From: Enterobacter huaxiensis
GTDB lineage: Bacteria; Pseudomonadota; Gammaproteobacteria; Enterobacterales; Enterobacteriaceae
Reading direction: 5' to 3'
Length of the DNA stretch: 64,000 nt
Assembly (NCBI RefSeq): GCF_003594935.2
Contig: NZ_CP043342.1
Span: forward strand, 4,650,001 to 4,714,000
Positions within the stretch are counted from its first letter, which is position 1. The number at the start of each line of letters is the position of its first letter. Shown here one piece after another: positions 43,329 to 51,635 of this stretch. The translations under genes and the position numbers were made by a program. The notes under the pieces were generated by a model, which saw only the letters and a list, made by a program, of their open reading frames with translations, searched no databases and had not been told where the DNA came from.

Positions 43329-44984
43329 ATGAGCCTCTGGCAACAAAACTACGATCCGGCCGGGAATATCTGGCTGTCGAGCCTGATCGCATCGCTTCCG
43401 ATCCTGTTCTTCTTCTTTGCGCTGATTAAGCTCAAGCTGAAGGGCTACCTTGCCGCGACGTATACCGTTGCCATCGCCCTGATGGTGGCCCTGTTCTTCT
43501 ACAAAATGCCGGTCGATCGCGCGCTGGCCTCCGTCGTCTATGGCTTCTTCTACGGACTGTGGCCAATTGCGTGGATTATCATCGCCGCCGTCTTTGTCTA
43601 TAAAATCTCGGTGAAAACCGGGCAGTTCGACATTATTCGCTCGTCGATTCTCTCCATCACGCCGGACCAGCGCCTGCAGATGCTGATCGTCGGCTTCTCC
43701 TTCGGGGCGTTCCTGGAAGGGGCGGCAGGTTTCGGCGCGCCGGTGGCGATCACCGCCGCGCTGCTGGTCGGGCTGGGCTTTAACCCGCTGTATGCCGCGG
43801 GCCTGTGCCTGATTGTGAATACGGCGCCGGTGGCGTTCGGCGCAATGGGTATTCCGATTCTGGTAGCCGGACAGGTCACGGGCCTGGACAGCTTTGAGAT
43901 CGGCCAGATGGTGGGCCGCCAGCTGCCGTTCCTGACCATCATCGTGCTGTTCTGGATCATGGCGATTATGGACGGCTGGCGCGGCGTGAAGGAGACCTGG
44001 CCTGCGGTGATGGTGGCGGGCGGTTCGTTCGCCATTGCCCAGTATCTCAGCTCCAACTTCCTCGGCCCGGAACTGCCGGACATCATCTCTTCCCTGGTAT
44101 CGCTGGTGTGCCTGACGCTGTTCCTGAAACGCTGGCAGCCGGTGCGCATCTTCCGCTTTGCCGATATGGGCGCCTCACATGTGGATCAGACTCTGGCCCG
44201 CACGGGCTATACCGCAGGACAAATCGTTCGCGCCTGGTCACCGTTCCTGTTCCTGACCGCCACCGTGACGCTGTGGAGCGTACCGCCGTTCAAAGCCCTT
44301 TTCGCCCCGGGCGGCGCGCTGTACGACATGGTAATCAACATCTCCGTGCCGTTCCTCGACAAGATGGTTGCCCGTATGCCGCCGGTGGTTCACGACGCCA
44401 CCCCGTATGCAGCGGTGTTCAAGTTTGACTGGTTCTCAGCAACCGGTACGGCCATCCTGTTTGCCGCTATCCTTTCGGTGGTGTGGCTGCGCATGAAGCC
44501 TGCCGCCGCGGTGCAGACCTTTGCGGCGACGATTAAAGAGCTGTTGCTGCCAATCTACTCCATCGGCATGGTGCTGGCGTTCGCGTTTATCTCGAACTAC
44601 TCCGGCCTGTCGTCGACGCTGGCGCTAGCGCTGGCGCACACCGGACACGCGTTTACCTTCTTCTCGCCGTTCCTCGGCTGGCTGGGGGTGTTCCTGACCG
44701 GTTCCGATACCTCATCAAACGCCCTGTTTGCCGCCCTGCAGGCAACCGCGGCCCAGCAGATTGGCGTTTCTGACGTCCTGCTTGTCGCGGCGAACACCAC
44801 CGGCGGCGTGACCGGGAAGATGATCTCCCCGCAGTCCATCGCCATTGCCTGCGCCGCGGTGGGGCTGGTGGGCAAAGAGTCGGATCTGTTCCGCTTTACC
44901 GTAAAACACAGCCTGATATTTACCTGCATGGTGGGAGTGATCACCACGCTGCAGGCCTATGTCTTAACCTGGATGATTCCATGA
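43329..44984 (+). CDS. lldP: LldP, L-lactate permease
   Basis: 551-residue lactate permease family protein with 12 or more membrane helices, identical in length to E. coli LldP; imports L-lactate (also D-lactate and glycolate) with protons. Family marks include FGAFLEGAAGFGAPVAITAA and GSDTSSNALFAALQ. CCAGGAG precedes the ATG. First gene of lldPRD; overlaps lldR by 4 bases. Confidence 0.97.
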   Translation: MSLWQQNYDPAGNIWLSSLIASLPILFFFFALIKLKLKGYLAATYTVAIALMVALFFYKMPVDRALASVVYGFFYGLWPIAWIIIAAVFVYKISVKTGQFDIIRSSILSITPDQRLQMLIVGFSFGAFLEGAAGFGAPVAITAALLVGLGFNPLYAAGLCLIVNTAPVAFGAMGIPILVAGQVTGLDSFEIGQMVGRQLPFLTIIVLFWIMAIMDGWRGVKETWPAVMVAGGSFAIAQYLSSNFLGPELPDIISSLVSLVCLTLFLKRWQPVRIFRFADMGASHVDQTLARTGYTAGQIVRAWSPFLFLTATVTLWSVPPFKALFAPGGALYDMVINISVPFLDKMVARMPPVVHDATPYAAVFKFDWFSATGTAILFAAILSVVWLRMKPAAAVQTFAATIKELLLPIYSIGMVLAFAFISNYSGLSSTLALALAHTGHAFTFFSPFLGWLGVFLTGSDTSSNALFAALQATAAQQIGVSDVLLVAANTTGGVTGKMISPQSIAIACAAVGLVGKESDLFRFTVKHSLIFTCMVGVITTLQAYVLTWMIP

Positions 44985-45754
44985 TAGTGATGCCCAGACG
45001 CCTGTCCGACGAGATTGCCACTCGCGTGCGGGCGCTGATTGAAGAACAACATCTGGAGGCGGGCATGAAATTGCCCGCCGAACGCCAGCTTGCCGCCCGG
45101 CTTGGCGTGTCGCGCAATTCACTGCGCGAGGCGCTGGCGACGCTGGTCAGCGAAGGGGTGCTGCTGAGCCGTCGCGGCGGCGGCACTTTCGTGCGCTGGC
45201 AGCATGATAACTGGTCCGAGCAAAACATCGTTCAGCCGCTGAAAACGCTGATGGAGAACGACCCGGACTACAGCTTCGACATCCTCGAAGCGCGCCATGC
45301 CATCGAAACCAGCACCGCGTGGCACGCGGCGATGCGAGCGACCGAGGCCGACAAAGAGAAGCTCAAAGCCTGCTTCGAAGCCACGCAAAGCAGCGACCCG
45401 GACATCGCCTCCCAGGCGGACGTGCGGTTTCATCTGGCGATTGCCGAGGCGTCGCACAACGTGGTTCTGCTGCAAACCATGCGCGGCTTCTTCGACCTGC
45501 TGCAATCCTCCGTGAAGCAGAGCCGCCAGCGCATGTATCTGGTCCCGCCGGTTTTTGCTCAGCTAACCGAACAGCACGAGGCGGTGCTCAACGCCATTCT
45601 GGCGGGTGATGCCGAGGCCGCGCGTAAAGCGATGATGGCGCATCTCGGCTTCGTGCACACCACCATTAAACAATTCGATGAAGATCAGGCCCGACAGGCG
45701 CGCATTACCCGTCTGCCTGGCGACAACGATATTTCCAGGGAGAACAAAGCATGA
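44981..45754 (+). CDS. lldR: LldR, L-lactate-responsive GntR-family regulator
   Basis: 257 residues: N-terminal GntR winged helix (LPAERQLAARLGVSRNSLREAL) and C-terminal FCD ligand domain with the metal/ligand His residues (FHLAIAEASHN). Represses or activates lldPRD depending on L-lactate. ATGA overlaps on both sides couple it to lldP and lldD. Confidence 0.96.
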   Translation: MIVMPRRLSDEIATRVRALIEEQHLEAGMKLPAERQLAARLGVSRNSLREALATLVSEGVLLSRRGGGTFVRWQHDNWSEQNIVQPLKTLMENDPDYSFDILEARHAIETSTAWHAAMRATEADKEKLKACFEATQSSDPDIASQADVRFHLAIAEASHNVVLLQTMRGFFDLLQSSVKQSRQRMYLVPPVFAQLTEQHEAVLNAILAGDAEAARKAMMAHLGFVHTTIKQFDEDQARQARITRLPGDNDISRENKA

Positions 45755-46938
45755 TTATTTCAGCAGCCAGTGACTATCGCGCCGCGGCGCAGCGCATTTT
45801 GCCGCCGTTCCTGTTCCACTACATCGACGGCGGGGCGTATGCCGAATATACCCTGCGCCGCAACGTGGAAGATCTGTCTGAGGTGGCCCTGCGCCAGCGC
45901 GTGCTGAAGAATATGTCTGACCTGAGCCTTGAGACGAAGCTGTTTAACGAAACGCTCTCCATGCCGGTGGCGCTCGCGCCTGTGGGCCTATGCGGCATGT
46001 ACGCCCGCCGTGGCGAAGTGCAGGCCGCCGCCGCGGCGGACGCCAAGGGTATTCCGTTTACGCTTTCCACCGTGTCCGTCTGCCCGATTGAAGAGGTCGC
46101 CCCGACCATCAAGCGCCCGATGTGGTTCCAGCTGTACGTCCTGCGCGATCGCGGCTTTATGCGTAACGCGCTGGAGCGGGCCAAAGCAGCAGGCTGCTCT
46201 ACGCTGGTCTTTACCGTGGATATGCCAACGCCGGGCGCGCGCTACCGTGATGCCCACTCCGGCATGAGCGGCCAGAATGCCGCCCTGCGCCGCTACTGGC
46301 AGGCCGTCACCCATCCGCAGTGGGCGTGGGATGTGGGGCTGAACGGTCGTCCGCACGACCTGGGAAATATCTCGACCTATCTCGGTAAACCAACCGGGCT
46401 GGAAGATTACATCGGCTGGCTGGCGAACAACTTCGATCCGTCGATCTCGTGGAAAGACCTGGAGTGGATCCGCGAATTCTGGGACGGCCCGATGGTGATC
46501 AAAGGGATCCTCGACCCGGAAGATGCCCGCGACGCGGTGCGCTTCGGCGCGGACGGGATCGTCGTCTCTAACCACGGCGGACGCCAGCTCGACGGCGTGC
46601 TCTCTTCTGCCCGCGCGCTGCCGGCCATCGCCGATGCGGTGAAAGGCGATATTGCCATCCTGGCCGACAGCGGCATTCGCAACGGGCTGGACGTGGTGCG
46701 CATGATTGCCCTGGGCGCGGACAGCGTGCTGCTGGGTCGTGCGTACCTGTACGCGCTGGCCACCAGCGGTCAGGCGGGCGTGGCAAACCTGCTGAACCTG
46801 ATCGAGAAAGAGATGAAGGTGGCGATGACGCTGACCGGGGCGAAGACGATTAGCGAAATAAGCAAGGATTCGCTGGTGCAGGAGCTGAGTAAACTGCCTG
46901 CGGCGCTGGCACCGCTGTCGCAGGGCGACGCTGCTTAA
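45751..46938 (+). CDS. lldD: LldD, L-lactate dehydrogenase (quinone)
   Basis: 395-residue FMN-dependent alpha-hydroxy-acid dehydrogenase that oxidises L-lactate to pyruvate and feeds electrons to quinone at the inner membrane. Catalytic His-Gly-Gly-Arg in VVSNHGGRQLDG, FMN-binding ILADSGIRNGLDVVRMIALGA and YIDGGA near the start. Last gene of lldPRD. Confidence 0.97.
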   Translation: MIISAASDYRAAAQRILPPFLFHYIDGGAYAEYTLRRNVEDLSEVALRQRVLKNMSDLSLETKLFNETLSMPVALAPVGLCGMYARRGEVQAAAAADAKGIPFTLSTVSVCPIEEVAPTIKRPMWFQLYVLRDRGFMRNALERAKAAGCSTLVFTVDMPTPGARYRDAHSGMSGQNAALRRYWQAVTHPQWAWDVGLNGRPHDLGNISTYLGKPTGLEDYIGWLANNFDPSISWKDLEWIREFWDGPMVIKGILDPEDARDAVRFGADGIVVSNHGGRQLDGVLSSARALPAIADAVKGDIAILADSGIRNGLDVVRMIALGADSVLLGRAYLYALATSGQAGVANLLNLIEKEMKVAMTLTGAKTISEISKDSLVQELSKLPAALAPLSQGDAA

Positions 46939-46941
46939 GGT

Positions 46942-46982
46942 CTGATCCCCTGACCTGGCCCTCTCCCCAAAGGGGAGTGGTG
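46942..46982. repeat. Partial palindromic repeat between lldD and trmL
   Basis: A degenerate copy of the CCCTCTCCCC/GGGGAG palindrome (CCCTCTCCCCAAAGGGGAG) follows the lldD stop. The tail seen in the full copies (AGGGTGAGGGG) is missing. Confidence 0.65.
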
Positions 46983-47015
46983 ATGCTATTCTGCCCCCGC
47001 AATTAAGGGGGCAGC

Positions 47016-47489
47016 ATGCTTAACATCGTTTTATTCGAACCAGAAATTCCACCCAATACCGGCAACATCATCCGCCTGTGCGCCAACACCGGGTTTCGTC
47101 TGCACATCATCGAGCCGATGGGCTTTGCGTGGGACGACAAACGCCTGCGCCGCGCGGGGCTGGATTACCATGAATTTACCGCCGTTGTTCGCCATCGCGA
47201 TTACGCCGCGTTTCTGGACGCCGAAAAGCCGCAGCGCATGTTCGCCCTGACCACCAAAGGCACGCCGGCACACAGCGCCGTAAGCTATCAGGACGGGGAT
47301 TATCTGATGTTTGGCCCGGAAACGCGCGGCCTGCCGGCCACCATTCTTGATGCCCTGCCGGCCGAACAAAAAATTCGTATTCCGATGATGCCGGACAGCC
47401 GCAGCATGAACCTGTCGAATGCGGTGTCGGTGGTGGTGTATGAGGCGTGGCGCCAGCTGGGATACCCCGGCGCGATACTGCGTAGCTGA
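47016..47489 (+). CDS. trmL: TrmL, tRNA (cytidine/uridine-34 2'-O) methyltransferase
   Basis: 157-residue SPOUT-class knotted methyltransferase that 2'-O-methylates the wobble base of tRNA-Leu species. Knot motifs MFGPETRGLP, RIPMMPDSRSMNLSNAVSVVVYEAWRQLG are present. AGGGGG precedes the ATG. In E. coli it lies between lldD and cysE; here cysE is absent and ilvC follows. Confidence 0.97.
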   Translation: MLNIVLFEPEIPPNTGNIIRLCANTGFRLHIIEPMGFAWDDKRLRRAGLDYHEFTAVVRHRDYAAFLDAEKPQRMFALTTKGTPAHSAVSYQDGDYLMFGPETRGLPATILDALPAEQKIRIPMMPDSRSMNLSNAVSVVVYEAWRQLGYPGAILRS

Positions 47490-47495
47490 AACAGT

Positions 47496-47517
47496 TCGGG
47501 TGGCTTTCGCCACCCGA
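47496..47517. terminator. Hairpin shared by convergent trmL and ilvC
   Basis: Perfect 9-bp stem TCGGGTGGC / GCCACCCGA with loop TTTC in the 37 bases between the trmL and ilvC stops. No long U-tract on either strand. Confidence 0.65.
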
Positions 47518-47526
47518 TTCGTCGGT

Positions 47527-49002
47527 TTAGCCTGCTACCGCGATACGCTTCATGTCGGTCATGTAGCCGCGCAGTTTCTGGCCCACTTTCTCGATCTCAT
47601 GGCTGCGAATCGCTTCGTTTACGTCGCGCAGCTGCGCGTTGTCTACCGCACCTTCTGCAATCGCTTTGCCCAGATCGCCCGCCTGCAGGGTGGTCATGAA
47701 CTCTTTCAGCAGCGGTACGCAGGCGTAAGAGAACAGGTAGTTACCGTACTCGGCGGTATCAGAGATAACCACGTTCATTTCATACAGGCGCTTACGGGCG
47801 ATGGTGTTCGCGATCAGCGGCAGCTCGTGCAGTGATTCGTAGTAAGCAGACTCTTCGATGATGCCGGAATCCACCATGGTTTCGAACGCCAGCTCTACGC
47901 CCGCTTTCACCATGGCGATCATCAGCACGCCCTTATCGAAGTACTCCTGCTCGCTGATTTTGCCGTCGAACTGGGCTGCGGTTTCGAACGCGGTTTTACC
48001 GGTCTCTTCGCGCCAGGTCAGCAGGTTTTTATCGTCGTTTGCCCAGTCCGCCATCATGCCGGAGGAGAACTCACCGGAGATGATGTCGTCCATGTGTTTC
48101 TGGAACAGCGGCGCCATGATGGTTTTCAGCTGTTCGGACAGCGCGAACGCACGCAGTTTTGCCGGGTTGGACAGACGGTCCATCATCAGCGTGATGCCGC
48201 CCTGCTTCAGCGCTTCGGTGATGGTTTCCCAGCCGAACTGAATCAGTTTTTCAGCGTATGCCGGGTCAGTACCTTCTTCCACCAGCTTGTCGAAGCACAG
48301 CAGAGAACCGGCCTGCAGCATACCGCAGAGGATAGTCTGCTCCCCCATCAGGTCAGATTTCACTTCGGCAACGAAGGAAGATTCCAGAACGCCCGCACGG
48401 TGGCCGCCGGTCGCTGCTGCCCAGGCTTTGGCAATCGCCATGCCTTCGCCTTTCGGATCGTTTTCCGGGTGAACTGCGATCAGCGTCGGAACGCCGAAAC
48501 CGCGTTTGTACTCTTCACGCACTTCCGTGCCCGGGCACTTCGGCGCCACCATCACAACGGTGATGTCTTTACGGATCTGCTCGCCCACTTCAACGATGTT
48601 GAAGCCGTGGGAGTAACCCAGCGCCGCACCGTCTTTCATCATCGGCTGAACCGCACGCACAACGTCTGAGTGCTGCTTGTCCGGCGTCAGGTTAACCACC
48701 AGATCCGCCTGCGGGATCAGTTCTTCGTAGGTGCCGACTTTGAAGCCGTTTTCTGTCGCTTTACGCCAGGAAGCGCGCTTCTCAGCGATCGCTTCTTTAC
48801 GCAGGGCATAGGAGATATCCAGACCGGAGTCACGCATGTTCAGGCCCTGGTTCAGACCCTGCGCGCCACAGCCGACGATGACCACTTTTTTACCCTGAAG
48901 GTAGCTCGCGCCATCGGCAAATTCATCGCGGCCCATAAAGCGGCATTTGCCCAGCTGCGCCAGCTGCTGGCGCAAGTTCAGTGTATTAAAGTAGTTAGCC
49001 AT
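47527..49002 (-). CDS. ilvC: IlvC, ketol-acid reductoisomerase (class II)
   Basis: NADPH- and Mg-dependent isomeroreductase of valine/isoleucine synthesis, 491 residues as in E. coli (the long class II form). NADP-binding VVIGCGAQG-type loop (KVVIVGCGAQGLNQG) and the repeated C-terminal knotted domain with Mg-binding Asp/Glu. Divergent from ilvY, its activator. Confidence 0.98.
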   Translation of the reverse strand: MANYFNTLNLRQQLAQLGKCRFMGRDEFADGASYLQGKKVVIVGCGAQGLNQGLNMRDSGLDISYALRKEAIAEKRASWRKATENGFKVGTYEELIPQADLVVNLTPDKQHSDVVRAVQPMMKDGAALGYSHGFNIVEVGEQIRKDITVVMVAPKCPGTEVREEYKRGFGVPTLIAVHPENDPKGEGMAIAKAWAAATGGHRAGVLESSFVAEVKSDLMGEQTILCGMLQAGSLLCFDKLVEEGTDPAYAEKLIQFGWETITEALKQGGITLMMDRLSNPAKLRAFALSEQLKTIMAPLFQKHMDDIISGEFSSGMMADWANDDKNLLTWREETGKTAFETAAQFDGKISEQEYFDKGVLMIAMVKAGVELAFETMVDSGIIEESAYYESLHELPLIANTIARKRLYEMNVVISDTAEYGNYLFSYACVPLLKEFMTTLQAGDLGKAIAEGAVDNAQLRDVNEAIRSHEIEKVGQKLRGYMTDMKRIAVAG

Positions 49003-49114
49003 GGGTGATACCTCGTGATGTTGTGCGTCTTATTGTTCGGTTCGCTTATGCGAGAATGAACTTACTATATGACAGGAAATTTATTGCGGAAATTGATATA
49101 TTCACAACGTCACG

Positions 49115-49130
49115 TTGCAATTTATGCAAT
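49115..49130. promoter_or_regulatory. Candidate IlvY operator
   Basis: Inverted repeat TTGCAA-TTTA-TGCAAT in the divergent ilvC-ilvY promoter region (49003-49152). A second imperfect element, TTGCGGAAATTG, lies at about 49084-49095. E. coli IlvY binds two tandem operators here to activate ilvC when acetohydroxy acids are present. Confidence 0.65.
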
Positions 49131-49152
49131 GAAAAAAAAGGGAGTGGACTCC

Positions 49153-50043
49153 GTGGATTTACGCGACCTGAAAATGTTCCTGCACCTGGCGGAAAGCCGT
49201 CACTTTGGCCGCAGCGCCCGGGCGATGCACGTCAGCCCCTCCACGCTTTCGCGCCAGATCCAGCGCCTTGAGGAAGACCTCGGCCAGCCCCTTTTTGTGC
49301 GCGATAACCGCACCGTCACCCTCACCGAAGCCGGGGAAGAACTGCGCGTCTTTGCCCAGCAGACCTTGCTACAGTACCAGCAGCTGCGGCACACCATTGA
49401 CCAGCAGGGGCCGTCGCTTTCCGGCGAGCTCCATATTTTTTGCTCCGTGACCGCGGCCTATAGCCATCTGCCGCCCATCCTCGATCGCTTTCGCGCGGAG
49501 CATCCGTCGGTTGAAATTAAACTCACCACCGGCGACGCTGCGGACGCCATGGAGAAAGTCGTTACGGGTGAAGCCGATCTCGCCATTGCCGGAAAGCCCG
49601 AAACCCTGCCGGGGGCGGTGGCATTCTCAATGCTGGAAAATCTGGCGGTGGTGCTGATTGCCCCTGCGCTGCCCTGCCCGGTGCGTAATCAGGTGTCGGT
49701 GGAGAAACCGGACTGGTCTACGGTACCGTTTATCATGGCCGATCAGGGGCCGGTTCGCCGCCGCATTGAGCTGTGGTTCCGCCGTCAGAAGATCAGCAAC
49801 CCGTCGATTTATGCAACGGTCGGCGGCCATGAGGCGATGGTGTCGATGGTGGCGCTGGGCTGCGGCGTGGCGCTCCTGCCGGAAGTGGTGCTGGAGAACA
49901 GCCCGGAGCCGGTGCGCAACCGCGTGATGATTTTAGAGCGTAGCGACGAGAAAACGCCGTTTGAGCTTGGCGTTTGCGCACAAAAAAAGCGGCTGCATGA
50001 GCCGCTTATTGATGCGTTCTGGAAGATTTTGCCGAACCACTAA
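49153..50043 (+). CDS. ilvY: IlvY, LysR-family activator of ilvC
   Basis: 296 residues from a GTG at 49153, which aligns with the E. coli N-terminus (MDLRDLK-type) and has GGGAG 8 bases upstream; the longer frame from 49069 would cover the operators. N-terminal LysR helix-turn-helix (FGRSARAMHVSPSTLSRQIQRLE) and inducer domain. It activates ilvC on binding acetolactate or acetohydroxybutyrate and represses itself. Confidence 0.95.
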   Translation: MDLRDLKMFLHLAESRHFGRSARAMHVSPSTLSRQIQRLEEDLGQPLFVRDNRTVTLTEAGEELRVFAQQTLLQYQQLRHTIDQQGPSLSGELHIFCSVTAAYSHLPPILDRFRAEHPSVEIKLTTGDAADAMEKVVTGEADLAIAGKPETLPGAVAFSMLENLAVVLIAPALPCPVRNQVSVEKPDWSTVPFIMADQGPVRRRIELWFRRQKISNPSIYATVGGHEAMVSMVALGCGVALLPEVVLENSPEPVRNRVMILERSDEKTPFELGVCAQKKRLHEPLIDAFWKILPNH

Positions 50044-50076
50044 AGCCGGGTGGCGCTGCGCTTACCCGGCCTACAC
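50044..50076. repeat. REP element between ilvY and ilvA
   Basis: AGCCGGGTGGCGCTGCGCTT-ACCCGGCCTACAC, a REP-type palindrome between convergent stops; the third such element in the window. Confidence 0.88.
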
Positions 50077-50088
50077 GCAGCTCAACCC

Positions 50089-51633
50089 TTAGCCCGCCAG
50101 GAAGAACCTGAACGCCGGGTTGTGGGTTTCGTCGTGACACTCATAGCCCAGCTCGTTCAGCCGCGTTTCGAAATCCGGCTCGTGCTCGCCCAGCTCGAAC
50201 GCCGCCAGCACGCGGCCGTAGTCGGTGCCGTGGCTGCGGTAGTGGAACAGGGAAATGTTCCAGTGTGTTCCAAGAGTATGCAGGAACTTGAGCAGCGCGC
50301 CCGGCGATTCCGGGAACTCGAAGCTGAACAGTCGCTCCTTTAGCGGCTTCGACGGACGCCCGCCGACCATATAGCGCACGTGCAGCTTCGCCATTTCATC
50401 GTCAGAGAGATCGACCACGCTGTAGCCACCCTCATGGAGCAGGTGGAGGATCTCTTTACGTTCTTCTACGCCGCGGCTCAGGCGCACGCCAACAAAAATG
50501 CAGGCGTCTTTGGCATCGGCAAAGCGGTAGTTGAACTCCGTTACCGAACGTCCGCCCAGCAGCTGGCAGAACTTCAGGAAGCTGCCCTTCTCTTCCGGGA
50601 TAGTCACCGCCAGCAGCGCTTCACGCTGTTCGCCCAGCTCGCAGCGCTCGGAAACGTAGCGCAGACCGTGGAAGTTCACGTTCGCACCAGACAGCACGTG
50701 CGCCAGCCGCTCGCCGCGAATGTTGTGCTGCGCGACGTATTTTTTCATGCCCGCCAGCGCCAGCGCGCCGGACGGCTCCGCCACCGCGCGCACATCCTCG
50801 AACAGATCTTTCATCGCCGCGCAGATGGCGTCGCTGTCGACGGTGATGATGTCGTCGAGATACTCCTGGCACAGGCGGAAGGTTTCATCCCCGATGCGTT
50901 TCACCGCCACGCCTTCGGCAAACAGCCCGACGCGCGGCAGGTCCACCGGATGACCGGCATCCAGCGCCGCCTTCAGGCAGGCGGAGTCTTCCGCTTCAAC
51001 GGCAATCACTTTAATCTGCGGCATCAGCTGTTTGATCAGCACCGCGACGCCCGCAGCCAGGCCGCCGCCGCCGACCGGCACAAACACGCGGTCCAGGTGG
51101 GCATCCTGCTGCAGCAGCTCAAGCGCCAGCGTGCCCTGCCCGGCAATCACCATCGGGTGATCGAACGGCGGCACCCAAGTGAAACCCTGCTGCTGCGCCA
51201 GCTCAATCGCTTTGGCTTTTGCTTCGTCAAAGTTAGCGCCGTGGAGCAGTACTTCGCCGCCAAAACCGCGCACCGCGTCGACTTTGATATCCGCCGTGGC
51301 GACGGGCATCACGATCAGCGCCTTCAGCCCTAAGCGGGCAGACGAGAACGCCACGCCCTGCGCGTGGTTGCCCGCCGAGGCGGTAATGACGCCGCGCGCT
51401 TTCTGCTCATCGGTCAGCCCGGCCATCATCGCGTAGGCGCCGCGCAGCTTGAAGCTGTGCACCGGCTGACGGTCTTCGCGCTTCACCAGAATCACGTTGT
51501 CGAGGCGCGACGAAAGTTTTTCCATTTTCTGCAGGGGGGTGACCTGCACGGCTTCATAGACCGGCGCGCGTAGCACCGCTCTGAGATATTCCGCCCCCTC
51601 GGGGGCGGCGGATAAGGGTTGTGACTCGGCCAT
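50089..51633 (-). CDS. ilvA: IlvA, biosynthetic threonine dehydratase
   Basis: PLP enzyme deaminating threonine to 2-oxobutanoate, first step of isoleucine synthesis, feedback-inhibited by Ile. PLP Lys in HSFKLRGAYAM, SAGNHAQGVA, VPVGGGGLAAGV; two C-terminal ACT-like regulatory domains (from ~340). The start at 51633 (514 residues) equals E. coli; an ATG three bases upstream overlaps the ilvD stop. GGGGG precedes. Last gene of the ilv operon. Confidence 0.97.
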   Translation of the reverse strand: MAESQPLSAAPEGAEYLRAVLRAPVYEAVQVTPLQKMEKLSSRLDNVILVKREDRQPVHSFKLRGAYAMMAGLTDEQKARGVITASAGNHAQGVAFSSARLGLKALIVMPVATADIKVDAVRGFGGEVLLHGANFDEAKAKAIELAQQQGFTWVPPFDHPMVIAGQGTLALELLQQDAHLDRVFVPVGGGGLAAGVAVLIKQLMPQIKVIAVEAEDSACLKAALDAGHPVDLPRVGLFAEGVAVKRIGDETFRLCQEYLDDIITVDSDAICAAMKDLFEDVRAVAEPSGALALAGMKKYVAQHNIRGERLAHVLSGANVNFHGLRYVSERCELGEQREALLAVTIPEEKGSFLKFCQLLGGRSVTEFNYRFADAKDACIFVGVRLSRGVEERKEILHLLHEGGYSVVDLSDDEMAKLHVRYMVGGRPSKPLKERLFSFEFPESPGALLKFLHTLGTHWNISLFHYRSHGTDYGRVLAAFELGEHEPDFETRLNELGYECHDETHNPAFRFFLAG

Positions 51634-51635
51634 CA

